DNA of 64,000 nucleotides from Coriobacteriaceae bacterium (lineage in GTDB: Bacteria; Actinomycetota; Coriobacteriia; Coriobacteriales; Coriobacteriaceae). Under the pieces are notes generated by a model, which was not told the DNA's origin, searched no databases, and saw only the letters and a program-made list of their open reading frames with translations. Where the stretch lies: assembly GCA_902364975.1 (NCBI GenBank), contig CABJFQ010000003.1, positions 112,273 through 176,272 on the forward strand. The letters run 5' to 3'. Made by a program: the position numbers and the translations under genes. Shown piece by piece: positions 37,213 through 45,449 of this stretch (the first letter of the stretch is position 1; each line of letters starts with the position of its first letter).

Positions 37213-38103
37213 CTACTCCCATCCCGTAGTCTGGGGATTCCATTTGCGCACATTCTCCGAACGATCGAAGCACGGAGCATACAACCGATTGACGACCTCT
37301 TCTGCTCCAGTGATACTCCCCGCGAGATCAAGTACCCCCGCCTGCCTAGCCATCTTTACATACTGCGCAGAACCATTTTGTTTCCACCAGAGAGGCGCCA
37401 CGAACTCTTCCGGCATTGCCACCTTGCGGACAGACGCTTCTTTCTCGACTCTCTCGATAAGTGTAGCCCCATCGATGAAGCAAGTTTTCGCGTACACCAA
37501 GATGTCGACTATATCCTTGATTCGCGAAGAGGCACGGCCCTCATGCATCTCTATCATTGCGAGCAATTTATCTGCAAGGGCGCTCTCCACTCGGCATACT
37601 CGATAGTCGCAGACTGGGAGCCCCTCGATATTCAAACGATCGATCGGCGCGAGAACCTCAGGCTCAAGTCCCCGCACTTCATCAATTACCAAGTCAATTG
37701 AAATTGGCTGTAGCTTCTTGGTTCCCATAAAGGGGGTGAACCATACCTCAGCACCGCACCGATACTCATCTTCTTCTTTGATCTGCTCTGCACGATCAAA
37801 GACAAACGAAACGAAATCCTCCAGATCAATCGAAGCCGCCCGCACCAGATCGGCAACAGCCTCTTCGAGGCTCTCCTCTTGAGCAACCAAGTCAATATCT
37901 CTTGTGACACGCGCATCGAGCGTTCGCGCCAGGACGCTTTGACCACCTTTAAGCACAAAACGGCAGTCATCTTCTGAAAAAACGCGACATAGGAAGCAAT
38001 GAAAGTAGAAACCAACGATTGCCCGATTAGTATCCATTGGTGATTCTCTTGCGGCATTCCTAACAGCCATCTCCAATGCGGCAGGCGTTTTGTACTTCAC
38101 CAT
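37213..38103 (-). CDS. abiEii: AbiEii-type nucleotidyltransferase toxin
   Basis: 296 residues from ATG 38103, which lies two bases past GGAGG; GTG 38100 is an equally plausible start. The nucleotidyltransferase signature is complete: LKGGQSVLAR at 51-60 and RDIDL at 68-72. A later Asp pair (ISIDLVID) near 155 and an AKAE-like lysine segment (DKLLAMIEMHEGR) follow. Family members are the toxic half of type IV AbiE systems that give abortive infection. It follows the antitoxin gene by 15 bases in the usual order. Confidence 0.85.
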   Translation of the reverse strand: MVKYKTPAALEMAVRNAARESPMDTNRAIVGFYFHCFLCRVFSEDDCRFVLKGGQSVLARTLDARVTRDIDLVAQEESLEEAVADLVRAASIDLEDFVSFVFDRAEQIKEEDEYRCGAEVWFTPFMGTKKLQPISIDLVIDEVRGLEPEVLAPIDRLNIEGLPVCDYRVCRVESALADKLLAMIEMHEGRASSRIKDIVDILVYAKTCFIDGATLIERVEKEASVRKVAMPEEFVAPLWWKQNGSAQYVKMARQAGVLDLAGSITGAEEVVNRLYAPCFDRSENVRKWNPQTTGWE

Positions 38104-38118
38104 GTCCTCCGTTTCGCA

Positions 38119-38742
38119 TTACCCGTTCAGTACCATCAGCAAAGGCGCCATCAGCTCGCGTCGTTTGGCGGTTTTAGAGTTCTCTTCTACAAGACCTCTC
38201 AGCCGCTGTATATCGAGCCCTCGCCCAAGCGCATCGTGATAGGCATCGATGATTAATGAGGGGTCCTCGCAATCGAGGCAAAGATCGACAAGCGTGCGCT
38301 CGGGTTTAGTTACCGGCAGGCCGTCGAGCCAGACGATGTCCTGCTCAGCAATCTCGCGCTTTGCAAAAGAAAGGGATTCGTTTCTTGTATTGATGCGCAT
38401 GGGCGCGGTCATCCTGTAGGGGGACAGATAGAAATCACCCATTTGCTGAAGGTTCGCCGCAGTCGTACCACTCACGGCGATGCCATCCCACTGGCGTTTT
38501 CTTTCCCATGCGCAAAGGGAGGGATTGGTGAGCTTCCATAGAGCGTTGAGCTCGTCGGTGTCTCGGCGCTGCGTTCCGGACATCCGGTAGGCGCCGTGGC
38601 ATATCCGTTCAAGACGCCCCACACGGCATGAATGTGCCAGCGCATCTCGAGAGATGTCCATGCGAGCCGCCTGGGCTGTGGTAAACACGCCCTCGCTCTC
38701 GGAAAGCTCGCTTATCGCCGTTATGTTGCTAAAGTACTTCAT
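38119..38742 (-). CDS. abiEi: AbiEi antitoxin and autorepressor
   Basis: 207 residues from ATG 38742. The N-terminal winged helix (GVFTTAQAARMDISRDALAHSCRVGRLERICHG region) is typical of AbiEi. The C-terminal part includes LPVTKPERTLVDLC, also a family hallmark. Known AbiEi proteins neutralise AbiEii and repress their own promoter by binding inverted repeats. An ATG at 38766 is in frame, but the promoter puts the transcript start at about 38742, so the shorter leaderless form is preferred. Confidence 0.85.
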   Translation of the reverse strand: MKYFSNITAISELSESEGVFTTAQAARMDISRDALAHSCRVGRLERICHGAYRMSGTQRRDTDELNALWKLTNPSLCAWERKRQWDGIAVSGTTAANLQQMGDFYLSPYRMTAPMRINTRNESLSFAKREIAEQDIVWLDGLPVTKPERTLVDLCLDCEDPSLIIDAYHDALGRGLDIQRLRGLVEENSKTAKRRELMAPLLMVLNG

Positions 38743-38780
38743 GTTGCAATTGTAGGATATTTTCATACTTTTGCAACATG
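38740..38780 (-). promoter_or_regulatory. abiE promoter with overlapping inverted-repeat operator
   Basis: On the minus strand TTGCAA (38776-38771) and TACAAT (38754-38749) are 16 bases apart, and TACAAT ends six bases before the ATG. A perfect 10-base inverted repeat (CATGTTGCAA at 38740-38749, TTGCAACATG at 38771-38780) overlaps the -35 box on one side and the start codon on the other. This is what autorepression by AbiEi would require. Confidence 0.65.
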
Positions 38781-38860
38781 TTTTGATTCCATATGATCGG
38801 CGCGCCTTACTTATCTCATTTTTGCCGCCGGCTTGTTACCGGATCAACATCAGCCGCTAT

Positions 38861-39043
38861 CGAGGTCTAATACTTTTCCCGAGAAGTGAACGCCCCTTTT
38901 TGGACCCCTGGAGCATCCGCATTTTTCGCCGGCAAAATCGCAGGATTCCAGTATCGAAACCGCAGGAAACGATGCCCTTAATGAGTCAATGCTTCGGGGG
39001 TCCGATTTAGCTCGTTCACTTCTCGGAAAAGTATTAGACCTCG
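38861..39043. mobile_element. 183-bp MITE-like element with ~31-bp terminal inverted repeats
   Basis: The ends at 38861-38892 and 39013-39043 are inverted copies differing by one inserted C. Inside, GGACCCC (38902) and GGGGTCC (38997) extend the symmetry. No open frame lies within. This is the shape of a non-autonomous miniature transposon. No target-site duplication is obvious. It sits between the abiE operon and a core two-component operon, at the right edge of the accessory island. Confidence 0.6.
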
Positions 39044-39111
39044 CTGCTAGCTACCCAGAAGGAAACCTCTCCCTTTCCCATTGCCACCCAAAAACTCATC
39101 CAACATTAATC

Positions 39112-39139
39112 TTGGCTCAAGAATCGCTTAATCTATAAC
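39112..39139 (+). promoter_or_regulatory. Promoter of the DUF4342/two-component operon
   Basis: TTGGCT (39112-39117) and TATAAC (39134-39139) are separated by 16 bases. The expected leader of about 107 bases ends in GAAAGGAC before the ATG at 39253. Confidence 0.45.
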
Positions 39140-39252
39140 CTGCACTATAGAGTTCGACCAAGGGCGGGGCGGCACCACGCAGGCCGCCGAACGCAACGCT
39201 CGCGCCCGGGCAAATCGCCCGGCGTCGCGCCCATCGAACGAAAGGACAGGTC

Positions 39253-39795
39253 ATGGACGACCTCGAAAAAGTTGAAACCATCCGCACCAAGTGCAACGTG
39301 AGCTACACCGATGCCAAGGCCGCGCTCGACGCCGCCGACGGCAACGTGCTGGATGCCATCATTTGGCTCGAGTCGCATGGCAAGACCCAGACCACGTCGG
39401 CGTACGCCGCCACCGAGTCCGCGCCAGTCGATGAGCCCTCGGCCGAGATGGTCGCCGCGCAGGCCGCCTACGAAAAGTCGAGCGAAAAGACCGACTTCTC
39501 CAAGAAGATGGACAGCGTGTGGGAGTACCTCAAAAAGCTCTTCCGCCTGAGCCTGGACACCAAGTTTATCGCCACGCGCCGCGATGCGATCATCCTCAAC
39601 ATCCCCATCCTGATCCCCATCGTCGCGCTGTTTGCCTGGGGCGCCACGATTTGGCTGATGCTCATTGGCCTGTTCTTTGGCATGCGCTACCGCATCGATA
39701 GCGACGGCGACGTGCCCGGCAGCATCAACAACCTGATGGACAGCGCTGCCAATGCCGCGGACGACATCAAGCAAAATCTCAACGACGACAAGTAA
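39253..39795 (+). CDS. DUF4342 protein with N-terminal UBA-like domain
   Basis: 180 residues; ATG 39253 follows GAAAGGAC. Residues 1-42 form a UBA/TS-N-like three-helix domain (KCNVSYTDAKAALDAADGNVLDAI). A linker leads to a region with one long hydrophobic stretch (about 112-140) that probably spans the membrane. Function of DUF4342 proteins is unknown. It is 18 bases upstream of the response-regulator gene and probably in one operon with the two-component pair, so an accessory or sensing role there is possible. Confidence 0.75.
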   Translation: MDDLEKVETIRTKCNVSYTDAKAALDAADGNVLDAIIWLESHGKTQTTSAYAATESAPVDEPSAEMVAAQAAYEKSSEKTDFSKKMDSVWEYLKKLFRLSLDTKFIATRRDAIILNIPILIPIVALFAWGATIWLMLIGLFFGMRYRIDSDGDVPGSINNLMDSAANAADDIKQNLNDDK

Positions 39796-39813
39796 TCGCA
39801 GACGGGGGCACGT

Positions 39814-40582
<769 letters not shown>

Positions 40583-40599
<17 letters not shown>

Positions 40600-41878
40600 C
40601 GCCGAGGCCAAGCGCGTCACCTCCATCGCCCGCGCCATCAACTGGGGCTATATGTGGCGCCGCCTGATGAGCTACGTCTGGCTCGATCTGCTGCTGATGG
40701 TGATTGCGGCGGCGATCCTCGTCTATGGATACAACCAGACGCTGCCCGACGACGCGTTTACCGCAGGATGGATTCCCGGCGCCACCGTTCATGGCATGTC
40801 GCTGACGCCCGCGCGCGGCTGGAACCTGGCAACGCTCACTTATACCGTCGAGCTTGCGCGTACCACCAAGACCTTCCCCCTCGCGCAGGACCTCGTCGCG
40901 CTATGGCCTCTCTACCTTGTCGTTGTGGGTTGGCAGGTCATCAGCGTGCTCAACATGCTCGGCGGCGCCCGCCGCGTGCGCCGTACCATGGCGCCGCTCA
41001 ACGACCTGGCCTTGCGCGTGGACGAGCTCGGCCGCATGCAGCTCTCCGGCGGCAAGATGGAAACGTTGGAGCAGGCCATCGAGCGCGCAAGCGTCGACTC
41101 GCCGAGCGTCACCACCGGCGACGCTGACCTGGCAAGCATCGAGGTCGCACTCAACCGCCTGCTGCGCCAGATGCAAGAGGCCAAGCTGCAGCAGATGCGC
41201 TTTGTCAACGACGCGAGTCACGAGCTGCGCACGCCCATCGCGGTGATTCAGGGCTACGTAAACATGCTCGACCGCTGGGGCAAAAACGATCCGGACGTGC
41301 TGGCGGAATCCATCGCATCCCTCAAGGCCGAAAGCGAGCACATGCAGGAGCTCGTGGAGCAGCTGCTGTTTTTGGCGCGCGGCGATGCCGGGCGCACGGT
41401 CCTACGGCGTGCGCATACCAACCTGGCCGCACTGGTCGGCGAGGTATGCGAGGAATCACAGATGATCGATACCGAGCACACGTATCGACTGGCGTACGAC
41501 GCTGCGCTTGTCAGCGACCCGCGCTGCGACGCGCCCGTCGACGTGGCGCTCGTGAAGCAGGCTCTGCGCGTAATCGTGCAGAATGCCGCCAAGTATTCGG
41601 ACGCGGGCACGCCCATCACGTTTGGCGTAGCGCCGGATGCGGGCGCGGGCACGATCGACATAAGCGTTGAGGACGAGGGCATCGGCATGAACCAGGAATC
41701 CGCAGCTCACGCGTTTGAACGGTTCTACCGCGCCGACAACGCACGCGATGCCGGCGCGCAGGGCTCGGGTCTGGGACTTGCCATTGCCAAGTGGATCGTC
41801 GATAGCCATGGCGGTGTCATTGGCGTGACCTCAGTCGAGGGCGTCGGCAGCCGCTTTACGATTCGCCTGCCGCGGTAG
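40583..41878 (+). CDS. Sensor histidine kinase
   Basis: 431 residues from ATG 40583, inside the end of the response-regulator gene with GGGGTGG upstream. Two transmembrane segments (about 27-50 and 110-132) flank an extracytoplasmic loop of about 60 residues. HAMP-like and dimerisation segments precede the H-box NDASHELRTP (His213). The N box QNAAKYSDAG, G1 VEDEGIGM, F box FERFYR and G2 GSGLGLAIAK are complete. It phosphorylates the adjacent regulator. The short loop gives no clue to the signal. Confidence 0.9.
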
Positions 41879-41894
41879 GAAGCCCCTCGGCATA

Positions 41895-41930
41895 AAAAAG
41901 GGATAGGGCCAGGCGGCTCTATCCCTTTTT
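41895..41930. terminator. Bidirectional terminator
   Basis: AAAAAGGGATAG and CTATCCCTTTTT form a stem with an A-run on one side and a T-run on the other. It ends both the two-component operon and the convergent VOC/PTS unit. Confidence 0.85.
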
Positions 41931-41952
41931 GCTAGCTATAGCAGCTTGTGCG

Positions 41953-42327
41953 CTACTCGCGGCACAGGTGCACGGCGAAGCCGGCAAACTCGCGCTTAAA
42001 GTACACGAGCTTGGTGCCGCCGTCGGGCAGCAGCACGCGCGACTCCTCGTTGACCTCGAGCCCGCGCTCGGCAAACCACTTCTCGGCCGCATCGATGTCG
42101 TTGACAGCGAAGCCAATGTGGCCCTTGGCGCCACGACCGTTCTGCTTCATGATCTCGACCAGCGAATCGTTAAAGTACGAAACCGGGGTCTCGATAACGG
42201 GCAGGCCCATCATCGTCGAGAACAGCTCCGCGATCTCCAGGGCATCTGCCGGGTCGGTGGCGTTAATGCCCACATGGGCAACGCGCATGCCAAAGAGCTC
42301 GACCGGATTGGCGTTCTGCTCACTCAT
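41953..42327 (-). CDS. VOC-superfamily protein (glyoxalase-like)
   Basis: 124 residues from ATG 42327, eleven bases after the PTS IIB stop. One VOC beta-alpha-beta-beta-beta pair: VAHVGINATDP at the start (His ligand), GHIGFAVND in the middle and KLVYFKREF at the end. VOC members include glyoxalases, epimerases and antibiotic-binding proteins. The substrate is not inferable, but the bicistronic link to a sugar PTS subunit suggests sugar or aldehyde metabolism. Confidence 0.75.
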   Translation of the reverse strand: MSEQNANPVELFGMRVAHVGINATDPADALEIAELFSTMMGLPVIETPVSYFNDSLVEIMKQNGRGAKGHIGFAVNDIDAAEKWFAERGLEVNEESRVLLPDGGTKLVYFKREFAGFAVHLCRE

Positions 42328-42338
42328 ACAGTCAGCGC

Positions 42339-42626
42339 CTACTGAGCCATGACGTCGAGAACGGCCTTCTCGGCAGCGACGCGGTTCATGCCGGTCATGA
42401 AGGGCACGCCGCTCACGTACGGGCAGGTGAGGCCCTCGGGAGCAACGGTGGTGGCGATCAGCAGGTCGGCGCCCTCGTCGCAGTAGTCCTTGGCCTCGGA
42501 GATGGCACACTGCACGATCTCATACTTGCCGGCATAACCATTGGCGTCGAGCATGGTGGCGACCTTCTGGGCAACAAGCGTGGAAGTAGCAGCGCCAGCA
42601 CCGCAAGCCAAAACGATCTTCTTCAT
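42339..42626 (-). CDS. Orphan PTS IIB subunit, galactitol type
   Basis: 95 residues, ATG 42626 after GGGAG. The N-terminal KKIVLACGAGAATSTL has the phospho-cysteine (Cys8) in the P-loop of GatB-type IIB proteins, and the length equals that of stand-alone IIB subunits. IIB subunits pass phosphate from IIA to the sugar bound by IIC. No IIA or IIC gene is in the window, so it must act with distant partners or as a regulatory phosphoprotein. Confidence 0.8.
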   Translation of the reverse strand: MKKIVLACGAGAATSTLVAQKVATMLDANGYAGKYEIVQCAISEAKDYCDEGADLLIATTVAPEGLTCPYVSGVPFMTGMNRVAAEKAVLDVMAQ

Positions 42627-42728
42627 AGGTAATGTCTCCCTTCATGGTTTACTTTAGGTAAGTGTACCGCAGCGAGCGATGGCACTCAGCCTCGATGAGC
42701 TTTTATGCCAGTTTGCTTGCGCGCTGCG

Positions 42729-42734
42729 TATAAT
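42729..42734 (+). promoter_or_regulatory. -10 element for the TPR-like gene
   Basis: A consensus TATAAT lies 56 bases before the ATG at 42790. The -35 region is not well conserved. Confidence 0.5.
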
Positions 42735-42789
42735 ACATCTAGTACGTGTTGTCATACCGCTCGCTTTATGAGCGACTAAGGATCCCACT

Positions 42790-43413
42790 ATGCCCGATTC
42801 CCGCACACTCTGGACCGCCGTCGTTATCATCTGCATCGCCGTGTCGGTGTTCTTTAGCGTCAAAAAACGCACAACGTTCAAGCGCCTGCAGCAGTTGATG
42901 GCCGCCAAGCAGTGGGACGAGTTCGATCGTTTGCTCGACGGCAAAATCACCAGCATGCTGTACCCGCGCTACAACCGCGACTACCTGCGCCTGAACTCCT
43001 ATCTGCTGCGCGAGGACCACAAGCGCGCCGATGAGATGTTCGATTTGCTGCTGGGGCTCAATCTGCCCAAGATGCAGCGCGTCGACCTGGTGATCAAAGC
43101 CTTTAACTACTACGTTGGCCAGGAGGACCGCAAAAAGTCCAAGGAGCTCCTGCACGAGATCAAGGGCTTTGAGGGCGGTCAGGCCGAGGCGGTCGCACAC
43201 GAATGCCAACTGATGTACGACACGATGATCCTCAAGCGCCACAACGACATTCCCGAGCTGGAGCGCATGCTCAAGGAAGCCGGTGACGACAAGGTCAAGC
43301 GCTGCCGCTTGGAGTACCTGCTGGCCCTGCAGTACCAAAACAAGGGCGACGAGGCAAAGTTTGCCGAGTACCTGGAGAAGTCGGGCCAACACTCGATGGC
43401 CGTCAACGCGTAA
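42790..43413 (+). CDS. Membrane-anchored TPR-like protein
   Basis: 207 residues from ATG 42790. An N-terminal transmembrane helix (about 8-24) is followed by helical pairs of about 34-36 residues in the style of tetratricopeptide repeats (MAAKQWDEFDRLL; REDHKRADEMFDLL; NKGDEAKFAEYLEK). This suggests a cytoplasmic protein-interaction scaffold tethered to the membrane. No partner is evident; the next feature downstream is tRNA-Leu. Confidence 0.65.
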   Translation: MPDSRTLWTAVVIICIAVSVFFSVKKRTTFKRLQQLMAAKQWDEFDRLLDGKITSMLYPRYNRDYLRLNSYLLREDHKRADEMFDLLLGLNLPKMQRVDLVIKAFNYYVGQEDRKKSKELLHEIKGFEGGQAEAVAHECQLMYDTMILKRHNDIPELERMLKEAGDDKVKRCRLEYLLALQYQNKGDEAKFAEYLEKSGQHSMAVNA

Positions 43414-43444
43414 CGGACGGCTTGTGCTAGACTTCTAGTCTCAC

Positions 43445-43529
43445 GGGGGCGTGGCGGAATTGGCATACGCAGGAGACTTAAAATCTCTCGCCGCAAGGAT
43501 TGTGGGTTCGAGTCCCACCGCCCCTACCA
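43445..43529 (+). tRNA. tRNA-Leu (anticodon UAA)
   Basis: The acceptor stem GGGGGCG pairs with CGCCCCT, followed by discriminator A and an encoded CCA at 43527-43529. The anticodon loop CTTAAAA reads UAA. A long variable arm (CTCGCCGCAAGGATT region) and TTCGAGTC in the T-loop complete a class II tRNA of 85 bases. Confidence 0.95.
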
Positions 43530-43540
43530 CGTATTGTTTA

Positions 43541-43579
43541 CGAGCCCGTGTCCCCCAGGGATGCGGGCTCGTTTCTTTT
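43541..43579 (+). terminator. tRNA-Leu terminator
   Basis: CGAGCCCG (43541-43548) and CGGGCTCG (43564-43571) pair and are followed by TTTCTTTT. Confidence 0.85.
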
Positions 43580-43707
43580 GCACGCCGGTGGGGCTCGAAC
43601 CCGCGAGGGGGCGAGCGTTAAGCAAACGCGGAGCGTTTGTAGCGAGCCGGCGAGGGCGCCGGCAGGCGACCGAGGCCGGTGCGTATTTGCTGCGCAAATT
43701 CGCAGAC

Positions 43708-43773
43708 GTCCCACCGCCCCTACCACGCATTGTTTACGAGCCCGTGTCCCCCGGAGACGCGGGCTCGTTTCTT
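43708..43773 (+). repeat. Second copy of tRNA-Leu 3' end plus terminator
   Basis: 43708-43773 repeats 43512-43577 almost exactly: T-arm half, acceptor 3' strand with CCA, spacer and terminator hairpin, offset by 196 bases. The 5' part of a tRNA is missing. A direct repeat of a tRNA 3' end is the typical footprint of tRNA-targeted integration, here with only 130 bases left between the copies. Confidence 0.65.
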
Positions 43774-43793
43774 GTGGATGCCGACACGGATGA

Positions 43794-43864
43794 TAAGTTG
43801 CGGTGGAATAGTTCTTGTTTATGCTGTTTACCAGCCTATTTAAGAACTATTTCACCGCAGCTTA
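43794..43864. repeat. 71-bp inverted-repeat element, copy 1
   Basis: TAAGTTGCGGTGGAATAGTT and its near-complement at the other end (CACCGCAGCTTA) form arms of about 23 bases. A sister copy with the same terminal GTTGCGGTG(G/A)AATA core is at 45380-45449. The two bracket the AAA/DUF4143 gene. Confidence 0.65.
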
Positions 43865-43876
43865 GGTTGATACTCC

Positions 43877-43967
43877 CACATTTTTCGATGGAAGAACGTG
43901 GTTGTCTCGCACATTTTTCGATGGAAAAATGTGGTTGTCTCGCACATTTTCCAAGGGAAACGCGCAT
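43877..43967 (+). repeat. Three 33-bp direct repeats upstream of AAA/DUF4143 gene
   Basis: CACATTTT(T/C)C starts at 43877, 43910 and 43943, exactly 33 bases apart; the first two copies also share GTGGTTGTCTCG. The second copy is internally a perfect inverted repeat (CACATTTTTC, four bases, GAAAAATGTG). The third is truncated. The last copy ends about 40 bases before the ATG at 44004. Confidence 0.75.
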
Positions 43968-44003
43968 ATGGCCTTATACTAGCCGAGAGGGTTGGGAGGC
44001 AAT

Positions 44004-45305
44004 ATGCAACGACAGCTTATGAGTGAACTTATCGCTTGGAAATCAAGGGCGAATCGCAAACCTCTCTTGCTTAAGGGAGCCCGCCAGACAGGAAAGACGT
44101 GGCTTCTTAACAAATTCGCAAGCCAGCAGTATCGAAACGTCATTCGTTTTGACTTTATGCTCGAGCCGAGCGCACGTTCGCTGTTCGATGGGGACCTCGA
44201 CCCCAAGCGCATCATCTCCCAGATAGAACTCCTAAGTGGCCAAACCATAACGCCGGCAGACACGCTCATCATCTTCGACGAGATCCAAGAGGCGCCACAC
44301 GGGATCACCTCGCTCAAGTACTTCAACGAACTTGCACCCGAATACCACATCGTAGCAGCCGGCTCCTATATGGGTCTCGCGCTCCGACGCGAAAACGAGT
44401 CATTTCCCGTCGGCAAAATCGACCAGCTCACCATGCGTCCCATGGGGTTTGCCGAGTTCGTTCGTGCCGTCGACGGCAACCCGCTCGCCGACGCCATCCT
44501 TGCCGCAGACATGAACCTTCTAGCAAACGTTACCGAAAAGCTCGAGCACTTGCTCAAGGAATACCTTGTTGTCGGTGGTATGCCCGAAGTTGTCTCCGCT
44601 TTCGCCGAGACACGCGACTTCATCGAAGCCCGAAGGCTTCAGCAGCAAATCATCGAGGCTTACGAATCCGATTTTGGCAAACATGCACCCGCCCGCATCG
44701 TCGAGCGCATGAGGTTGGTTTGGAAATCCCTTCCCGGCCAGCTTGCCAAGGAGAACAAGAAGTTTGTCTATGGCGCCCTTCGCCCCGGAGCGCGCGCACG
44801 CGATTTTGAGGAAAGCCTCCAGTGGCTCGCGGACTACGGAATCGTTCATAAGGTTCCGCGCGTTTCTGCCCTCAGAGCACCGCTCTTGAGCTATGAGGAT
44901 CTCTCGGGCTTCAAACTGTTTTGCATTGACACCGGCATCCTTGGAGCGCTCTCCAGCCTCCCCCCGACCATCGTCCTAAACGGATCCGCTGTTTTCACTG
45001 AGTTTAAGGGCTCGCTCACCGAGCAATATGTCGCACAGGAACTCTTGCTGCAAGGCAAAAGTCCTGCGTACTGGTCCTCTACCTCCGGCAATGCCGAAAC
45101 CGACTTTGCCATCGACCATGCGGGAACCGTGCTTCCGCTTGAGGTCAAGGCGGCGGAGAACCTCAAAGCAAAGAGCCTGAAAATAGCCTGCGAAAAATTC
45201 AAGCTCATGCGTTGTGTGAGGACCTCCCTGGCGGCATATAGAGATGAAGGCATGCTCGTCAATATTCCGCTTTGGGAGATTGGGCAAATCGACAAGCTGG
45301 CATAG
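44004..45305 (+). CDS. AAA ATPase with DUF4143 C-terminal domain, copy 1
   Basis: 433 residues; ATG 44004 follows GGGAGG. Walker A GARQTGKT at 25-32 and Walker B IIFDEIQE near 90-96. LVVGGMPEVV near 190 is a signature of this family. The C-terminal part has AETDFAIDHAG and LEVKA, a PD-(D/E)XK-like core within DUF4143. Function of the family is unknown; members are common, often multicopy and strain-variable. The gene with its upstream repeats lies between two copies of a 70-bp inverted-repeat element, which suggests a mobile cassette. It is distantly similar to the gene at 49092-50459. Confidence 0.85.
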   Translation: MQRQLMSELIAWKSRANRKPLLLKGARQTGKTWLLNKFASQQYRNVIRFDFMLEPSARSLFDGDLDPKRIISQIELLSGQTITPADTLIIFDEIQEAPHGITSLKYFNELAPEYHIVAAGSYMGLALRRENESFPVGKIDQLTMRPMGFAEFVRAVDGNPLADAILAADMNLLANVTEKLEHLLKEYLVVGGMPEVVSAFAETRDFIEARRLQQQIIEAYESDFGKHAPARIVERMRLVWKSLPGQLAKENKKFVYGALRPGARARDFEESLQWLADYGIVHKVPRVSALRAPLLSYEDLSGFKLFCIDTGILGALSSLPPTIVLNGSAVFTEFKGSLTEQYVAQELLLQGKSPAYWSSTSGNAETDFAIDHAGTVLPLEVKAAENLKAKSLKIACEKFKLMRCVRTSLAAYRDEGMLVNIPLWEIGQIDKLA

Positions 45306-45308
45306 GCG

Positions 45309-45376
45309 CTGTGGGGACGCCCCGCAAGGACTGTCCCCAGGTGCCGGCAGAAAAGGAACGTCCCTAAGTGCCGGCT
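45309..45376. repeat. Dispersed GGGACGTTCC intergenic repeat, copy 2
   Basis: Reverse-oriented relative of 1415-1465, with TGCCGGCA, AAGGAACGTCCC and GTGCCGGC blocks in order. It also contains GGGGACGCCCC and GGACTGTCCCC palindrome-like pieces. Confidence 0.55.
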
Positions 45377-45379
45377 GTT

Positions 45380-45449
45380 GAGTTGCGGTGGAATAGGGAC
45401 TGTTTGGGGCCCGAAAGGGCGATTTTAGTCCATATTTCACCGCAACTTA
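45380..45449. repeat. 70-bp inverted-repeat element, copy 2
   Basis: Arms GAGTTGCGGTGGAATAGGGA and the complement TATTTCACCGCAACTTA enclose a G+C-rich centre. The last three bases (TTA) supply the stop codon of the convergent ppx gene, so the element abuts or overlaps the gene end. Confidence 0.65.

Noticed and set aside
43708..43773. Second tRNA gene
   Set aside because: Only the 3' half of a tRNA is present; no D-arm, anticodon arm or 5' acceptor strand can be formed.
43877..43967. Short CRISPR-like array
   Set aside because: Units are contiguous with no unique spacers of CRISPR length, only three copies, and no cas genes are in the window.
43534..44022. Plus-strand frame of 162 codons across the tRNA-Leu repeats
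   Set aside because: It runs through a terminator, a duplicated tRNA end and tandem repeats, so it is a by-product of repeat sequence.
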